The notes under the pieces are model-generated. The model was given only the letters and a program-made list of their open reading frames with translations, was not told the origin of the DNA and searched no databases. Positions 56,588 through 64,000 of a DNA stretch of 64,000 nt are shown here, in pieces. The number at the start of each line of letters is the position of its first letter. Position 1 is the first letter of the stretch. Position numbers and translations under genes: made by a program. Source of the stretch: Autumnicola musiva (GTDB lineage Bacteria > Bacteroidota > Bacteroidia > Flavobacteriales > Flavobacteriaceae); assembly GCF_031846585.1 (NCBI RefSeq), contig NZ_JAVRHK010000002.1, forward strand, positions 464,287 through 528,286, read 5' to 3'.

Positions 56588-59183
56588 ATCCACCGCCTTA
56601 GTAATACTTCTTGTCGCAATTTGCTTTTTACATACAATAAATACAGAATCACAGGAAAGAGAAGGGAATATTGTAGAATATTTTGGGAAGGAAAAAATCA
56701 ATGAAGTGAGTGAAGGTGAAATTCTTCACCTTTTTGAAGAAGGTTTAATACTGAGCGGTTTAAGAGGAAGCTTCGCCGTGAAGGCTGTTGAAAGCGATCC
56801 TGTTATCGCAACTTTTTTAGGTAAACCAGGGAAGATGATACAAAAAGGGGATTCCTTTGAGGATAAGAATGGCACTACCCTATCATGGGATACAATTAGC
56901 GTAAATAAAACCAACGAGTTTGAAGGTAATTTCAGGTCGGGATATCTCTTTTTGAACTTCGAATCAGATCAGGATCAAATGGCAGTGTTGGAAGCTTCCG
57001 GTCATACTACGGCGATTGTCAACGGAATGCCACACGAAGGTGATCATTATGATTACGGCTGGAGTCTCATTCCTGTTCAATTAAAAAAGGGAAATAATCC
57101 TATTTTACTTACCGGTGGAAGATTTAATCGTATTCGCGCCAGATTATTAAAAACCGACGCTCCCGTTCAATTTACAGAAAGGGATATGACCCTGCCGGAT
57201 CTTATTGCAGAAGAAAATACAGAATTATGGGGTGCATTAAGAGTTATGAACGTGAGTTCAAATGAGTTTGCTGGAGGAAGCATTTTAGCCAGCCTTCATG
57301 GCAATGAAATTGGTTATGATCTTAAGCCTATAGCACCGGATTATGTAAAAAAAGTTCCTTTCAAAATTCCTGCAATTCAGGGTTTGGAAATAGATACAAA
57401 ACAGGATGTTTTTCTTGAGTTGAGAGATAAAAAGGGAAAGTTGCTGGATACTCTAACGATTAGTCTGGACGTGAAATCGGCTTATAAACATCATAAAGAA
57501 ACATTTATCAGTGATCTGGATGGTAGTGTCCAATATTATAGTGTTGCCCCTTCATTAACCAAAAACACCTCGAACCAGGCGCTTACTTTAACCGTTCATG
57601 GTGCTTCTGTAGAAGCTGTCAATCAGGCTGCTGCTTACCAGCAGAAAGATTCTATGCACATTGTAGCGGCTACCAATAGAAGACCTTTTGGTTTTGCATG
57701 GGAAGACTGGGGAAGGATGGATGCCATGGAAGTTCTGGGGATTGCCGAAAAGAAATACGAAACCGATCCGCAGCATACTTATTTAACAGGACATTCTATG
57801 GGCGGTCATGGCACATGGTATTTAGGGGTTACTTATCCTGACAGATTCGCAGCGATTGGGCCTGCCGCGGGATATCCCGATTTGATCAAATATCGAAGAG
57901 GTTTTGTAGAGCGTATGCGGGAAAGACCGGAATCTGATTTCGAGAGGTTTGGAATGACCAAGCAGGAATTTATGGATCAGGCGGATGGGAAACAGCCTAC
58001 GCAAAACCTTCAGGATTTATCAGATATTATACAGAGAGCGGGTAACACAAGTCGTTCTTTAAAACTGAAGGAAAATTATTTGCATTACGGAGTGTATGTG
58101 CTACATGGCGAAAAAGATAATGTGGTGCCCACCGATATTGCTCGCGAAATGCGACAGGTGCTAGGAACATTTCATGATGACTTCGCCTATTATGAGTATC
58201 CCGATGGGGAGCATTGGTTTGGAAGTGAAAGTGTAGACTGGCCGCCATTGTTTGAGTTTTTTAACTTTAGAAAAATAAAGAAAGATCCTGAAATCGATGA
58301 ACTTCAGTTTAAAACAGCTTCTCCGGGAGTTTCAGAAGGATCGCATTATCTTGAAATCTGGCAACAACAAACGCCATTGGAGATCAGCTCGTTTTCCATG
58401 GAAAAGGAAGCAGATACCGTATATGTGACTACCGAAAACATCGCTCTTTTTAAAGTTAATTTTGAAAAGGCCGGGGATTCCTTGCTTGAGCTAAAACTTG
58501 ATGATACATTCTTTCCGGTTTCAGAAATGAAAGCGGAGCAATTTTTCAGATTTAAGGATGGAAATTGGATAACAGCTGAGAAACCATCTTCATCAGTAAA
58601 AAATCCAAAGCGAAACGGCACCTTTAAGGACGCCTTCAAAAACAATATGGTTTTTGTATACGCCACAAAAGGAACGAAAGAAGAAAACCAATGGTATCTG
58701 AACAGAGCGCGGTATGATGCCGAGAAATTCTGGTACCGCGGGAATGGCACCATACATCTTGTTAAAGATACCGATTTTAAGGAATCGGAATATCCTGACA
58801 ATAATATAATCCTCTATGGGAACAGCGATAATAATGCTGCCTGGAAGAAACTACTTAAAAATGCGCCGTTTAAGGTGAGTAATAACTCGTTTACTTTCGG
58901 AACTAAAAAATGGTCTGGTAATGACCTTGGCGCCTATATGGTTTATCCCCGAACAAATACTGAAAAAGCTACTATTGGCATAATTACCGCCACGGGAAGG
59001 GAAGGGATGCACGCTGCATATGCCAATGACTATTTATTGAATGCGACATTTTTTCCTGATGTAATGATATTTGATGCGGAAATGCCTGCTAAAGGTTTGG
59101 AAAGTATCAAAGCTGCCGGTTTCTTCGGAAATTCATGGCAGATTGAAGATGGAGATTTTGTATGGGGAGAGGAGAATAACTAA
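56574..59183 (+). CDS. Large secreted alpha/beta hydrolase (prolyl oligopeptidase-like/esterase)
   Basis: 869 aa with a signal peptide (HTINTESQ). The N-terminal half looks like a beta-sandwich region. The alpha/beta hydrolase core contains TGHSMGGHGTWYLG with the nucleophile Ser408, YVLHGEKDNVVP with Asp515 and YPDGEHWFGSES with His547, a full catalytic triad. The core is followed by another beta-rich part. This architecture occurs in Bacteroidota PULs as peptidase S9-like or carbohydrate esterase-like proteins. Possible roles are deacetylation of glycans or trimming of the peptide part of a glycopeptide. The specific substrate is unknown. Confidence 0.7.
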   Translation: MKMNKSTALVILLVAICFLHTINTESQEREGNIVEYFGKEKINEVSEGEILHLFEEGLILSGLRGSFAVKAVESDPVIATFLGKPGKMIQKGDSFEDKNGTTLSWDTISVNKTNEFEGNFRSGYLFLNFESDQDQMAVLEASGHTTAIVNGMPHEGDHYDYGWSLIPVQLKKGNNPILLTGGRFNRIRARLLKTDAPVQFTERDMTLPDLIAEENTELWGALRVMNVSSNEFAGGSILASLHGNEIGYDLKPIAPDYVKKVPFKIPAIQGLEIDTKQDVFLELRDKKGKLLDTLTISLDVKSAYKHHKETFISDLDGSVQYYSVAPSLTKNTSNQALTLTVHGASVEAVNQAAAYQQKDSMHIVAATNRRPFGFAWEDWGRMDAMEVLGIAEKKYETDPQHTYLTGHSMGGHGTWYLGVTYPDRFAAIGPAAGYPDLIKYRRGFVERMRERPESDFERFGMTKQEFMDQADGKQPTQNLQDLSDIIQRAGNTSRSLKLKENYLHYGVYVLHGEKDNVVPTDIAREMRQVLGTFHDDFAYYEYPDGEHWFGSESVDWPPLFEFFNFRKIKKDPEIDELQFKTASPGVSEGSHYLEIWQQQTPLEISSFSMEKEADTVYVTTENIALFKVNFEKAGDSLLELKLDDTFFPVSEMKAEQFFRFKDGNWITAEKPSSSVKNPKRNGTFKDAFKNNMVFVYATKGTKEENQWYLNRARYDAEKFWYRGNGTIHLVKDTDFKESEYPDNNIILYGNSDNNAAWKKLLKNAPFKVSNNSFTFGTKKWSGNDLGAYMVYPRTNTEKATIGIITATGREGMHAAYANDYLLNATFFPDVMIFDAEMPAKGLESIKAAGFFGNSWQIEDGDFVWGEENN

Positions 59184-59194
59184 AAATTACGTGC

Positions 59195-61585
59195 ATGATT
59201 GGGAGGTTTAAATTTTTATTGTTTTTAGCCTTATGTTTTTGCTTAGATCTAACTGCACAGGATTCAGCAGCAGTGGATAACACCTATCTGGATTCGGACT
59301 TGCCGGTTTCCGATCGTGTAGAAAATCTGCTTATGCAGATGTCTGTGGAAGAAAAAGCAGGGCAATTGCTTTTTCCCTTGGGCTGGCCTATGTATGAAAA
59401 AACGAACGATCAGGTTTCGGTTAGCGAGCTTTATAAAAAAGAAATAACCGAAAGGCATATTGGCGGCCTTTGGGCGACGCTTCGTGCCGATCCCTGGACT
59501 CAAAAAACGCTTGAAACAGGGTTAAGTCCTAAACAGGCTGCCAAGGCTACAAATGCGATACAGCGATATGCGGTGGAAGAAACTCGGTTGGGAATCCCGT
59601 TACTTTTAGCTGAAGAAAGCATGCATGGACACATGGCAATAGGGGCAACTACATTTCCCACAGGAATTGGCCAGGCCAGTACATGGAATCCAGATTTGAT
59701 CGAAGATATGGCAACCGCTATTGCTGCAGAAGTTCGAGCGCAGGGGGGTAATATTGGATATGGCCCGATCCTGGATATTTCCCGTGATCCAAGATGGTCT
59801 CGTGTGGAAGAAACTTTTGGAGAAGATCCTTTTTTAACCGCTGAAATGGGTAAAGCAATAGTTTCCGGTTTTCAGGGAGATGACGTTTCTCAAAAGGATA
59901 AGATTGTGGCTACAATGAAGCATTTTATTGCTTATGGGGCTTCCGAAGGAGGCCATAATGGTGGAGCCGTAATAACCGGAGAACGCGATTTATTTCAGAA
60001 TATGTTATATCCTGTAAAAGAAGTGGTCGATGCTGGAATTCTTTCCGTTATGACAGCCTATAGTTCTGTGGATGGTATTCCAAGTACTGCGCATGAAAAG
60101 CTGTTAAAAGGACTACTTAAAGAACAATGGGGTTTTGATGGATTTGTAATTTCAGATTTAGGAAGTATTGAAGGTTTGCTTGGTAGTCACCATATTGCCG
60201 GCTCATTGGAAGATGCTGCTGCCATTTCCATAAAAGCAGGAGTGGATGCAGATCTTGGGGGAAAGGCTTATCACGAACCCTTACTTGAGGCGATCGAAGA
60301 TGGAAGAGTGGATATGAAAACGCTTGATAATGCCGTTCGAAAAATTCTGGAAATCAAATTCAGATTAGGCCTTTTTGAAAATCCGTATGTTGATGAAAAT
60401 GAAGCGGTTTCTATAGTAAACAATGAAAGAAACCAGGAACTGGCCCTAGAAGTTGCCCGACAGTCTATCACCCTTTTAAAAAACGAAGGTAACCTGCTTC
60501 CTCTAAACAAAAACATTAAAAAGATTGCTGTTCTGGGGCCTAATGCGGATGTGCAATATAATCAACTAGGAGATTACACTGCTCCCCAGAGCGAAGAAAA
60601 AGTTTTTACGGTTCTGGATGGAATTCGCAATGCCCTGCCAGATGCGGAGGTTGTTTATAGCAAAGGAACGGGGGTAAGAGACACCATACAAACAGATATT
60701 AGGGCTGCTGTGGAACTGGCCAGGTTAAGTGAGGTGGCTATTGTGGTTTTAGGTGGTTCCAGTGCGAGAGATTTTAAAACAGAGTATCAGGAAACTGGAG
60801 CGGCAAGCATTTCTGAGAATGAAGACATTCTGAGCGATATGGAAAGCGGTGAAGGTTTTGATCGTTCTACGTTGCATCTTATGGGCAAACAATTGGAACT
60901 GCTTGATGCGGTGGTCGCCACAGGTACACCTACAGTTCTTGTACTCATAAAAGGACGACCATTATTGCTGAACCGGCCTGTTGAAAACGTTTCGGCTATC
61001 CTCGATACTTGGTATCCCGGTGAGCAGGGTGGTAATGCGATAGCCGATGTTCTTTTTGGAGATTACAATCCAGCTGGAAGGTTACCAATTTCTGTCCCAA
61101 AATCTGAAGGGCAATTGCCGGTGTATTACAATCAGTTAAATCCTCATAGAAGGGATTATATTGAAATTGATTCAAAAGCACTTTTCCCTTTTGGTTTTGG
61201 TCTTAGTTATACCAATTTTTCCTATAGTAACTTGCAGGTTAAAAATAATGCGTCTAATAATGATAATTTGGTTAATGTTCAGTTGGATATTCGGAATACC
61301 GGGCATATGGGGGGTGATGAAGTAGTCCAACTGTATGTTAGTGACTTACGAAGTAGTGTAGTGACTTCCGTAAAACGACTGGCCGGTTTTCAAAGAATTA
61401 ATCTGAAACCTGACGAAAAGAAAACGGTAAAATTTACACTTCAGCCGAAGCATTTGGCTTTATATAATATTGATATGGATAGGGTTGTGGAGTCGGGAAA
61501 ATTTCTATTAGAGATAGGGGCTTCTTCAGAAGATCTTCGGGTTTCGGAAACTTTCGAAATTGAGCAGGAGATTAAACTAGATTAA
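59195..61585 (+). CDS. GH3 beta-glycosidase, secreted
   Basis: 796 aa with a signal peptide (CFCLDLTAQ). The GH3 barrel is followed by the alpha/beta-sandwich and a fibronectin III-like domain (about 690-790, VVQLYVSDLRSSVVTSVKRLAGFQRINLKPDEKKTV). Visible motifs: GIPLLLAEESMHGH, NIGYGPILDISRDPRWSRVEETFGEDPFLTAEMG, TMKHFIAYGASEGG and GFDGFVISDLGS with nucleophile Asp321. Family members cleave beta-glucose, beta-xylose or beta-GlcNAc. In a PUL of this type a beta-xylosidase for the core xylose of plant N-glycans is attractive but is inference. The full domain set fits glucosidases/xylosidases better than NagZ. Confidence 0.9.
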   Translation: MIGRFKFLLFLALCFCLDLTAQDSAAVDNTYLDSDLPVSDRVENLLMQMSVEEKAGQLLFPLGWPMYEKTNDQVSVSELYKKEITERHIGGLWATLRADPWTQKTLETGLSPKQAAKATNAIQRYAVEETRLGIPLLLAEESMHGHMAIGATTFPTGIGQASTWNPDLIEDMATAIAAEVRAQGGNIGYGPILDISRDPRWSRVEETFGEDPFLTAEMGKAIVSGFQGDDVSQKDKIVATMKHFIAYGASEGGHNGGAVITGERDLFQNMLYPVKEVVDAGILSVMTAYSSVDGIPSTAHEKLLKGLLKEQWGFDGFVISDLGSIEGLLGSHHIAGSLEDAAAISIKAGVDADLGGKAYHEPLLEAIEDGRVDMKTLDNAVRKILEIKFRLGLFENPYVDENEAVSIVNNERNQELALEVARQSITLLKNEGNLLPLNKNIKKIAVLGPNADVQYNQLGDYTAPQSEEKVFTVLDGIRNALPDAEVVYSKGTGVRDTIQTDIRAAVELARLSEVAIVVLGGSSARDFKTEYQETGAASISENEDILSDMESGEGFDRSTLHLMGKQLELLDAVVATGTPTVLVLIKGRPLLLNRPVENVSAILDTWYPGEQGGNAIADVLFGDYNPAGRLPISVPKSEGQLPVYYNQLNPHRRDYIEIDSKALFPFGFGLSYTNFSYSNLQVKNNASNNDNLVNVQLDIRNTGHMGGDEVVQLYVSDLRSSVVTSVKRLAGFQRINLKPDEKKTVKFTLQPKHLALYNIDMDRVVESGKFLLEIGASSEDLRVSETFEIEQEIKLD

Positions 61586-61604
61586 GGAATTTGCATTTGA
61601 GATT

Positions 61605-63029
61605 ATGAAAAAAATAAATCAGTTTTTAATAGCGCTTTTGGTGAGTGTTTCAGTATTCGGCCAGGAAGATAATATACACCAAAGATCTTCAGAATATCAA
61701 AAACCCGATAATCCAGAGGTATTGGAAAAGCTTGACAAATGGCAGGATCAGAAATTTGGAATGCTTATACATTGGGGGCTTTATGCGGTACCCGGAATTA
61801 TGGAATCATGGACCCTTTGTTCGGAAGACTGGATTGACAGGCCGCCAAATATTAGCTATAATGATTATAAAAAATGGTACTGGAACCTGAATTCGGTTTT
61901 TGATCCCGTTAATTTTGATCCGGACGGATGGGCTGAGGCTGCTGAAGCTGCGGGAATGAAATATGTGGTTTTTACTACGAAACATCATGACGGGTTCAAC
62001 ATGTTCGATACGAAGCAAACGGATTTTAAAATCACCAATGGTCCGTTTCAAGATCACCCAAAAGCCAATATTGTCAAATATGTTTTTGAAGCTTTCCGAA
62101 AAAAAGATTTTATGATTGGAGCTTATTATTCAAAACCGGACTGGCACAACCAAGATTTTTGGTGGGATAAATACGCGACACCCAATCGAAATGTAAATTA
62201 TGATATCAGAGAATATCCTGAAAAATGGAAATCTTATCAGGATTTTACGTTTAATCAGATTCAGGAACTCATGACGGGTTATGGTGGTGTCGATGTTCTT
62301 TGGTTAGACGGTGGCTGGATAAGGCCAAAAAGTACGGTCAATGATGAGGTGAGAGCCTGGGGTGCACCTATTCCGGAATTTAGCCAGGAAATAAATATGG
62401 ATAGTATAGCAGAAATGGCAAGAAAAGCCCAACCGGGATTGATAATTGCCGACAGGACTGTTCAGGGGCCTTATGAAAACTATCAGACACCGGAGCGCAG
62501 GATACCCGATTCAAAATTGGATAATCCCTGGGAAAGCTGTTTGCCCTTTGCCAATAATTGGGGATACGTTCCAAATGACGAATTTAAGTCGGTAAGATCT
62601 GTTATTCATAGTCTTGTGGAGACGGTAGCCAAGGGTGGAAATATGTTATTGGGTGTGGGGCCTACGCCGGATGGGATTATTCCTTTAGAAGTGGTCAAGA
62701 AGCTGGAAGAAATTGGAGCCTGGCTGGATGTTAACGGTGAGGCTATTTACGGTACGCGTGCAATGGATCATTATCAGGAAGAGAATGCTTATTTCACCAA
62801 AAAAGATAATCAGGTTTTCGCGATTGTACTACAGAAGGAAGGAGAGAACCTGAAGAGTGCGAAATGGACAAATAATGTTCCAACGGGCAATAAACTGAAA
62901 TTAGTAGGCTTCGATAAGTCCTTAAAATTCAAAAATGAAAATGGAGAAATTAGTGTAGTTATTCCTAATAATCTTCCGCAGCACTTAAAGAATTCACCGG
63001 CACTGGTTTTTTCTTTTAAAATGAAATAA
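61605..63029 (+). CDS. GH29 alpha-L-fucosidase (second copy), secreted
   Basis: 474 aa with a signal peptide (SVSVFGQ). It shows GMLIHWGLYAVPGI, FTTKHHDGFNMFDTKQTDF and VDVLWLDGGWIRPK with predicted nucleophile Asp235. The barrel is followed by a short beta-sandwich. It lacks the discoidin-like extensions of the other GH29 in this window. It could remove core or antennary fucose. It abuts the next gene: its TAA (63027-63029) is directly followed by the aspartylglucosaminidase ATG. Confidence 0.93.
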   Translation: MKKINQFLIALLVSVSVFGQEDNIHQRSSEYQKPDNPEVLEKLDKWQDQKFGMLIHWGLYAVPGIMESWTLCSEDWIDRPPNISYNDYKKWYWNLNSVFDPVNFDPDGWAEAAEAAGMKYVVFTTKHHDGFNMFDTKQTDFKITNGPFQDHPKANIVKYVFEAFRKKDFMIGAYYSKPDWHNQDFWWDKYATPNRNVNYDIREYPEKWKSYQDFTFNQIQELMTGYGGVDVLWLDGGWIRPKSTVNDEVRAWGAPIPEFSQEINMDSIAEMARKAQPGLIIADRTVQGPYENYQTPERRIPDSKLDNPWESCLPFANNWGYVPNDEFKSVRSVIHSLVETVAKGGNMLLGVGPTPDGIIPLEVVKKLEEIGAWLDVNGEAIYGTRAMDHYQEENAYFTKKDNQVFAIVLQKEGENLKSAKWTNNVPTGNKLKLVGFDKSLKFKNENGEISVVIPNNLPQHLKNSPALVFSFKMK

Positions 63030-64000
63030 ATGAAACGTAGAAAATTTATTACCAAGAGTAGTTTAGGAAGTATTGCATTTTTCAGCAGCGGAGACATTTT
63101 CAAATCTTTTGCATTTGAAGATGAAACTATCAAAAAAACGCGTCCTGTTTGTATTTCAACCTGGAATTTTGATAAAGCCAATTTAAAAGCAGGTCAGTTG
63201 CTGAATGAAGGTACTGGCGCTCTTGATGCCGTTGAAGCTGGTGTAAGAGTGGAAGAATCTAATATTGAAAATACTACGGTGGGCATTGGGGGAACTCCGG
63301 ATCGTGACGGAAATGTAACGCTGGATGCTTGCATTATGGCGCCAAATGGTGAAGCCGGTTCTGCGGTATATTTAAAAGGAATTGAACATCCTGTTTCGGT
63401 AGCTAGAAAAGTAATGGAGGAGACTCCGCATGTGATGCTGGCTGGGGAAGGAGCGCTACAGTTTGCGTTAAGTAACGGATTTGAAAAGAAAAATCTGTTA
63501 ACGAAAGAAGGAAAGGAGAAATGGAAAGAATGGCTCAAAGAGAAAAACTATCAGCCTGAAATAAACGTAGAAAACCACGATACTATCGGGATGCTTTGCC
63601 TGGATAAAAATGGCAATATCGCAGGTGCCTGTACCACCTCTGGACTGGCTTATAAGATTGCGGGCAGAATAGGAGATTCACCAATTATTGGTTCCGGTTT
63701 GTTTGTAGATAATAAAATTGGTGGGGCAGTAGCAACGGGTTTAGGTGAAGAAATTATGAAAAATGTGAGCAGTTTTTTAATTGTGGAAATGATGAGGCAG
63801 GGTAAGAGTCCGCAAAAAGCTTGTGAAATTGCCCTAAAGCGAATTACTGATTTGAGCCCCGATAATAAAAACTTCCAGGTGGGATTGATCGCTATCAATA
63901 AAAGCGGCGAAACAGGAGGAGCCTGTATCCATCCTGGATTTATGTATATGCGTCACCAGGATGGTAAAAATGAACAGGTGAAAGTAAAATCTTTTCTGAA
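63030..64000 (+). CDS. N4-(beta-N-acetylglucosaminyl)-L-asparaginase, Tat-exported (partial, C-terminus missing)
   Basis: The frame runs open to the window end and codes for about 323 residues of a usual length near 340, so little is missing. The start is a twin-arginine signal (MKRRKFITKSSLG). Ntn-hydrolase features follow: GTGALDAVEAGVRVEE, GIGGTPDRDGNVTLDACIM and the autoproteolysis site NHDTIGMLCLD with predicted nucleophile Thr185. The downstream SGLAYKIAGRIGDSPIIGSGL and ATGLGEEIMK also match. The enzyme would hydrolyse the GlcNAc-Asn bond of glycopeptide stubs, releasing aspartate and GlcNAc-amine. It supports a glycoprotein N-glycan target for the PUL. Confidence 0.93.
   Translation, partial: MKRRKFITKSSLGSIAFFSSGDIFKSFAFEDETIKKTRPVCISTWNFDKANLKAGQLLNEGTGALDAVEAGVRVEESNIENTTVGIGGTPDRDGNVTLDACIMAPNGEAGSAVYLKGIEHPVSVARKVMEETPHVMLAGEGALQFALSNGFEKKNLLTKEGKEKWKEWLKEKNYQPEINVENHDTIGMLCLDKNGNIAGACTTSGLAYKIAGRIGDSPIIGSGLFVDNKIGGAVATGLGEEIMKNVSSFLIVEMMRQGKSPQKACEIALKRITDLSPDNKNFQVGLIAINKSGETGGACIHPGFMYMRHQDGKNEQVKVKSFL

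Noticed and set aside
58346..58801. 151-aa minus-strand ORF
   Set aside because: Antisense to the alpha/beta hydrolase gene, without domain features.
1..64000. CRISPR arrays, tRNA or rRNA genes, prophage or integrative element core genes
   Set aside because: No regularly spaced repeats, tRNA-like cloverleafs, rRNA motifs, integrases or phage structural genes were recognised by reading. A covariance-model search was not possible.

Overview
The window looks like chromosome from a marine or environmental member of the Flavobacteriaceae (Bacteroidota). The evidence is the SusC/SusD pair, lipoprotein signals of the Bacteroidota type, AT-rich leaders without clear Shine-Dalgarno sites, a polysaccharide-utilisation-locus (PUL) layout and a NagB-PIG-L fusion typical of this phylum. 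The genus cannot be fixed from the sequence alone. I saw no rRNA, tRNA or CRISPR array.

Left region (1-14.7 kb): ordinary core or accessory genes. These are the tail of a YihY/BrkB-type membrane protein, a DUF4126-like membrane protein with zinc ribbons, a PhzF-like isomerase, a fatty acid hydroxylase/sterol desaturase-like protein, a complete RND tripartite efflux operon (TolC-like lipoprotein, membrane fusion protein, HAE1-type pump), a GH3-auxin-type acyl adenylase homologue, a small hypothetical ORF and a large M16 metalloprotease lipoprotein. Two terminator-like or structured elements lie at 11.1-11.8 kb.

Decay zone (14.7-32.3 kb): a glycogen phosphorylase relic cut by an IS1182-type transposase relic, an IS1595-type transposase relic, an intact vanadium-haloperoxidase/PAP2-like lipoprotein and a shattered SLC5-type symporter. 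These are followed by a gene cluster whose content fits non-phosphorylating L-fucose catabolism: UxaA-type sugar-acid dehydratase, two SDR dehydrogenases, FAH-type hydrolase, GH29 fucosidase, mutarotase, FucP, L-lactate dehydrogenase, ROK regulator and NagB. Many of these genes carry frameshifts or nonsense codons. One SDR, the FAH hydrolase and nagB are clearly dead. uxaA, the other SDR and fucP each have a single -1 lesion in a homopolymer, which could be real or a sequencing artefact.

PUL (32.3-64 kb, running off the right edge): an AraC regulator diverges from susC-susD. A 12-bp-stem hairpin follows, then a VCBS/UnbV lipoprotein, GH2 beta-galactosidase, GH92, an SSS symporter (C-terminal frameshifts), GH130 phosphorylase, a CBM9-like protein, a GHL10-like TIM-barrel lipoprotein, GH20, a second GH92, a large alpha/beta hydrolase, GH3, GH29 and a Tat-exported aspartylglucosaminidase cut by the window end. 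The combination (fucosidase, galactosidase, hexosaminidase, alpha-mannosidases, a GH130 suited to Man-GlcNAc, and GlcNAc-Asn amidase) points to stepwise degradation of fucosylated complex N-glycans or glycopeptides. A shared 14-bp motif upstream of both the catabolic cluster and susC, plus a perfect 32-bp palindrome between araC and susC, suggest common regulation. The decay of fucose catabolism beside a PUL that still encodes fucosidases is the most interesting biological contrast here.
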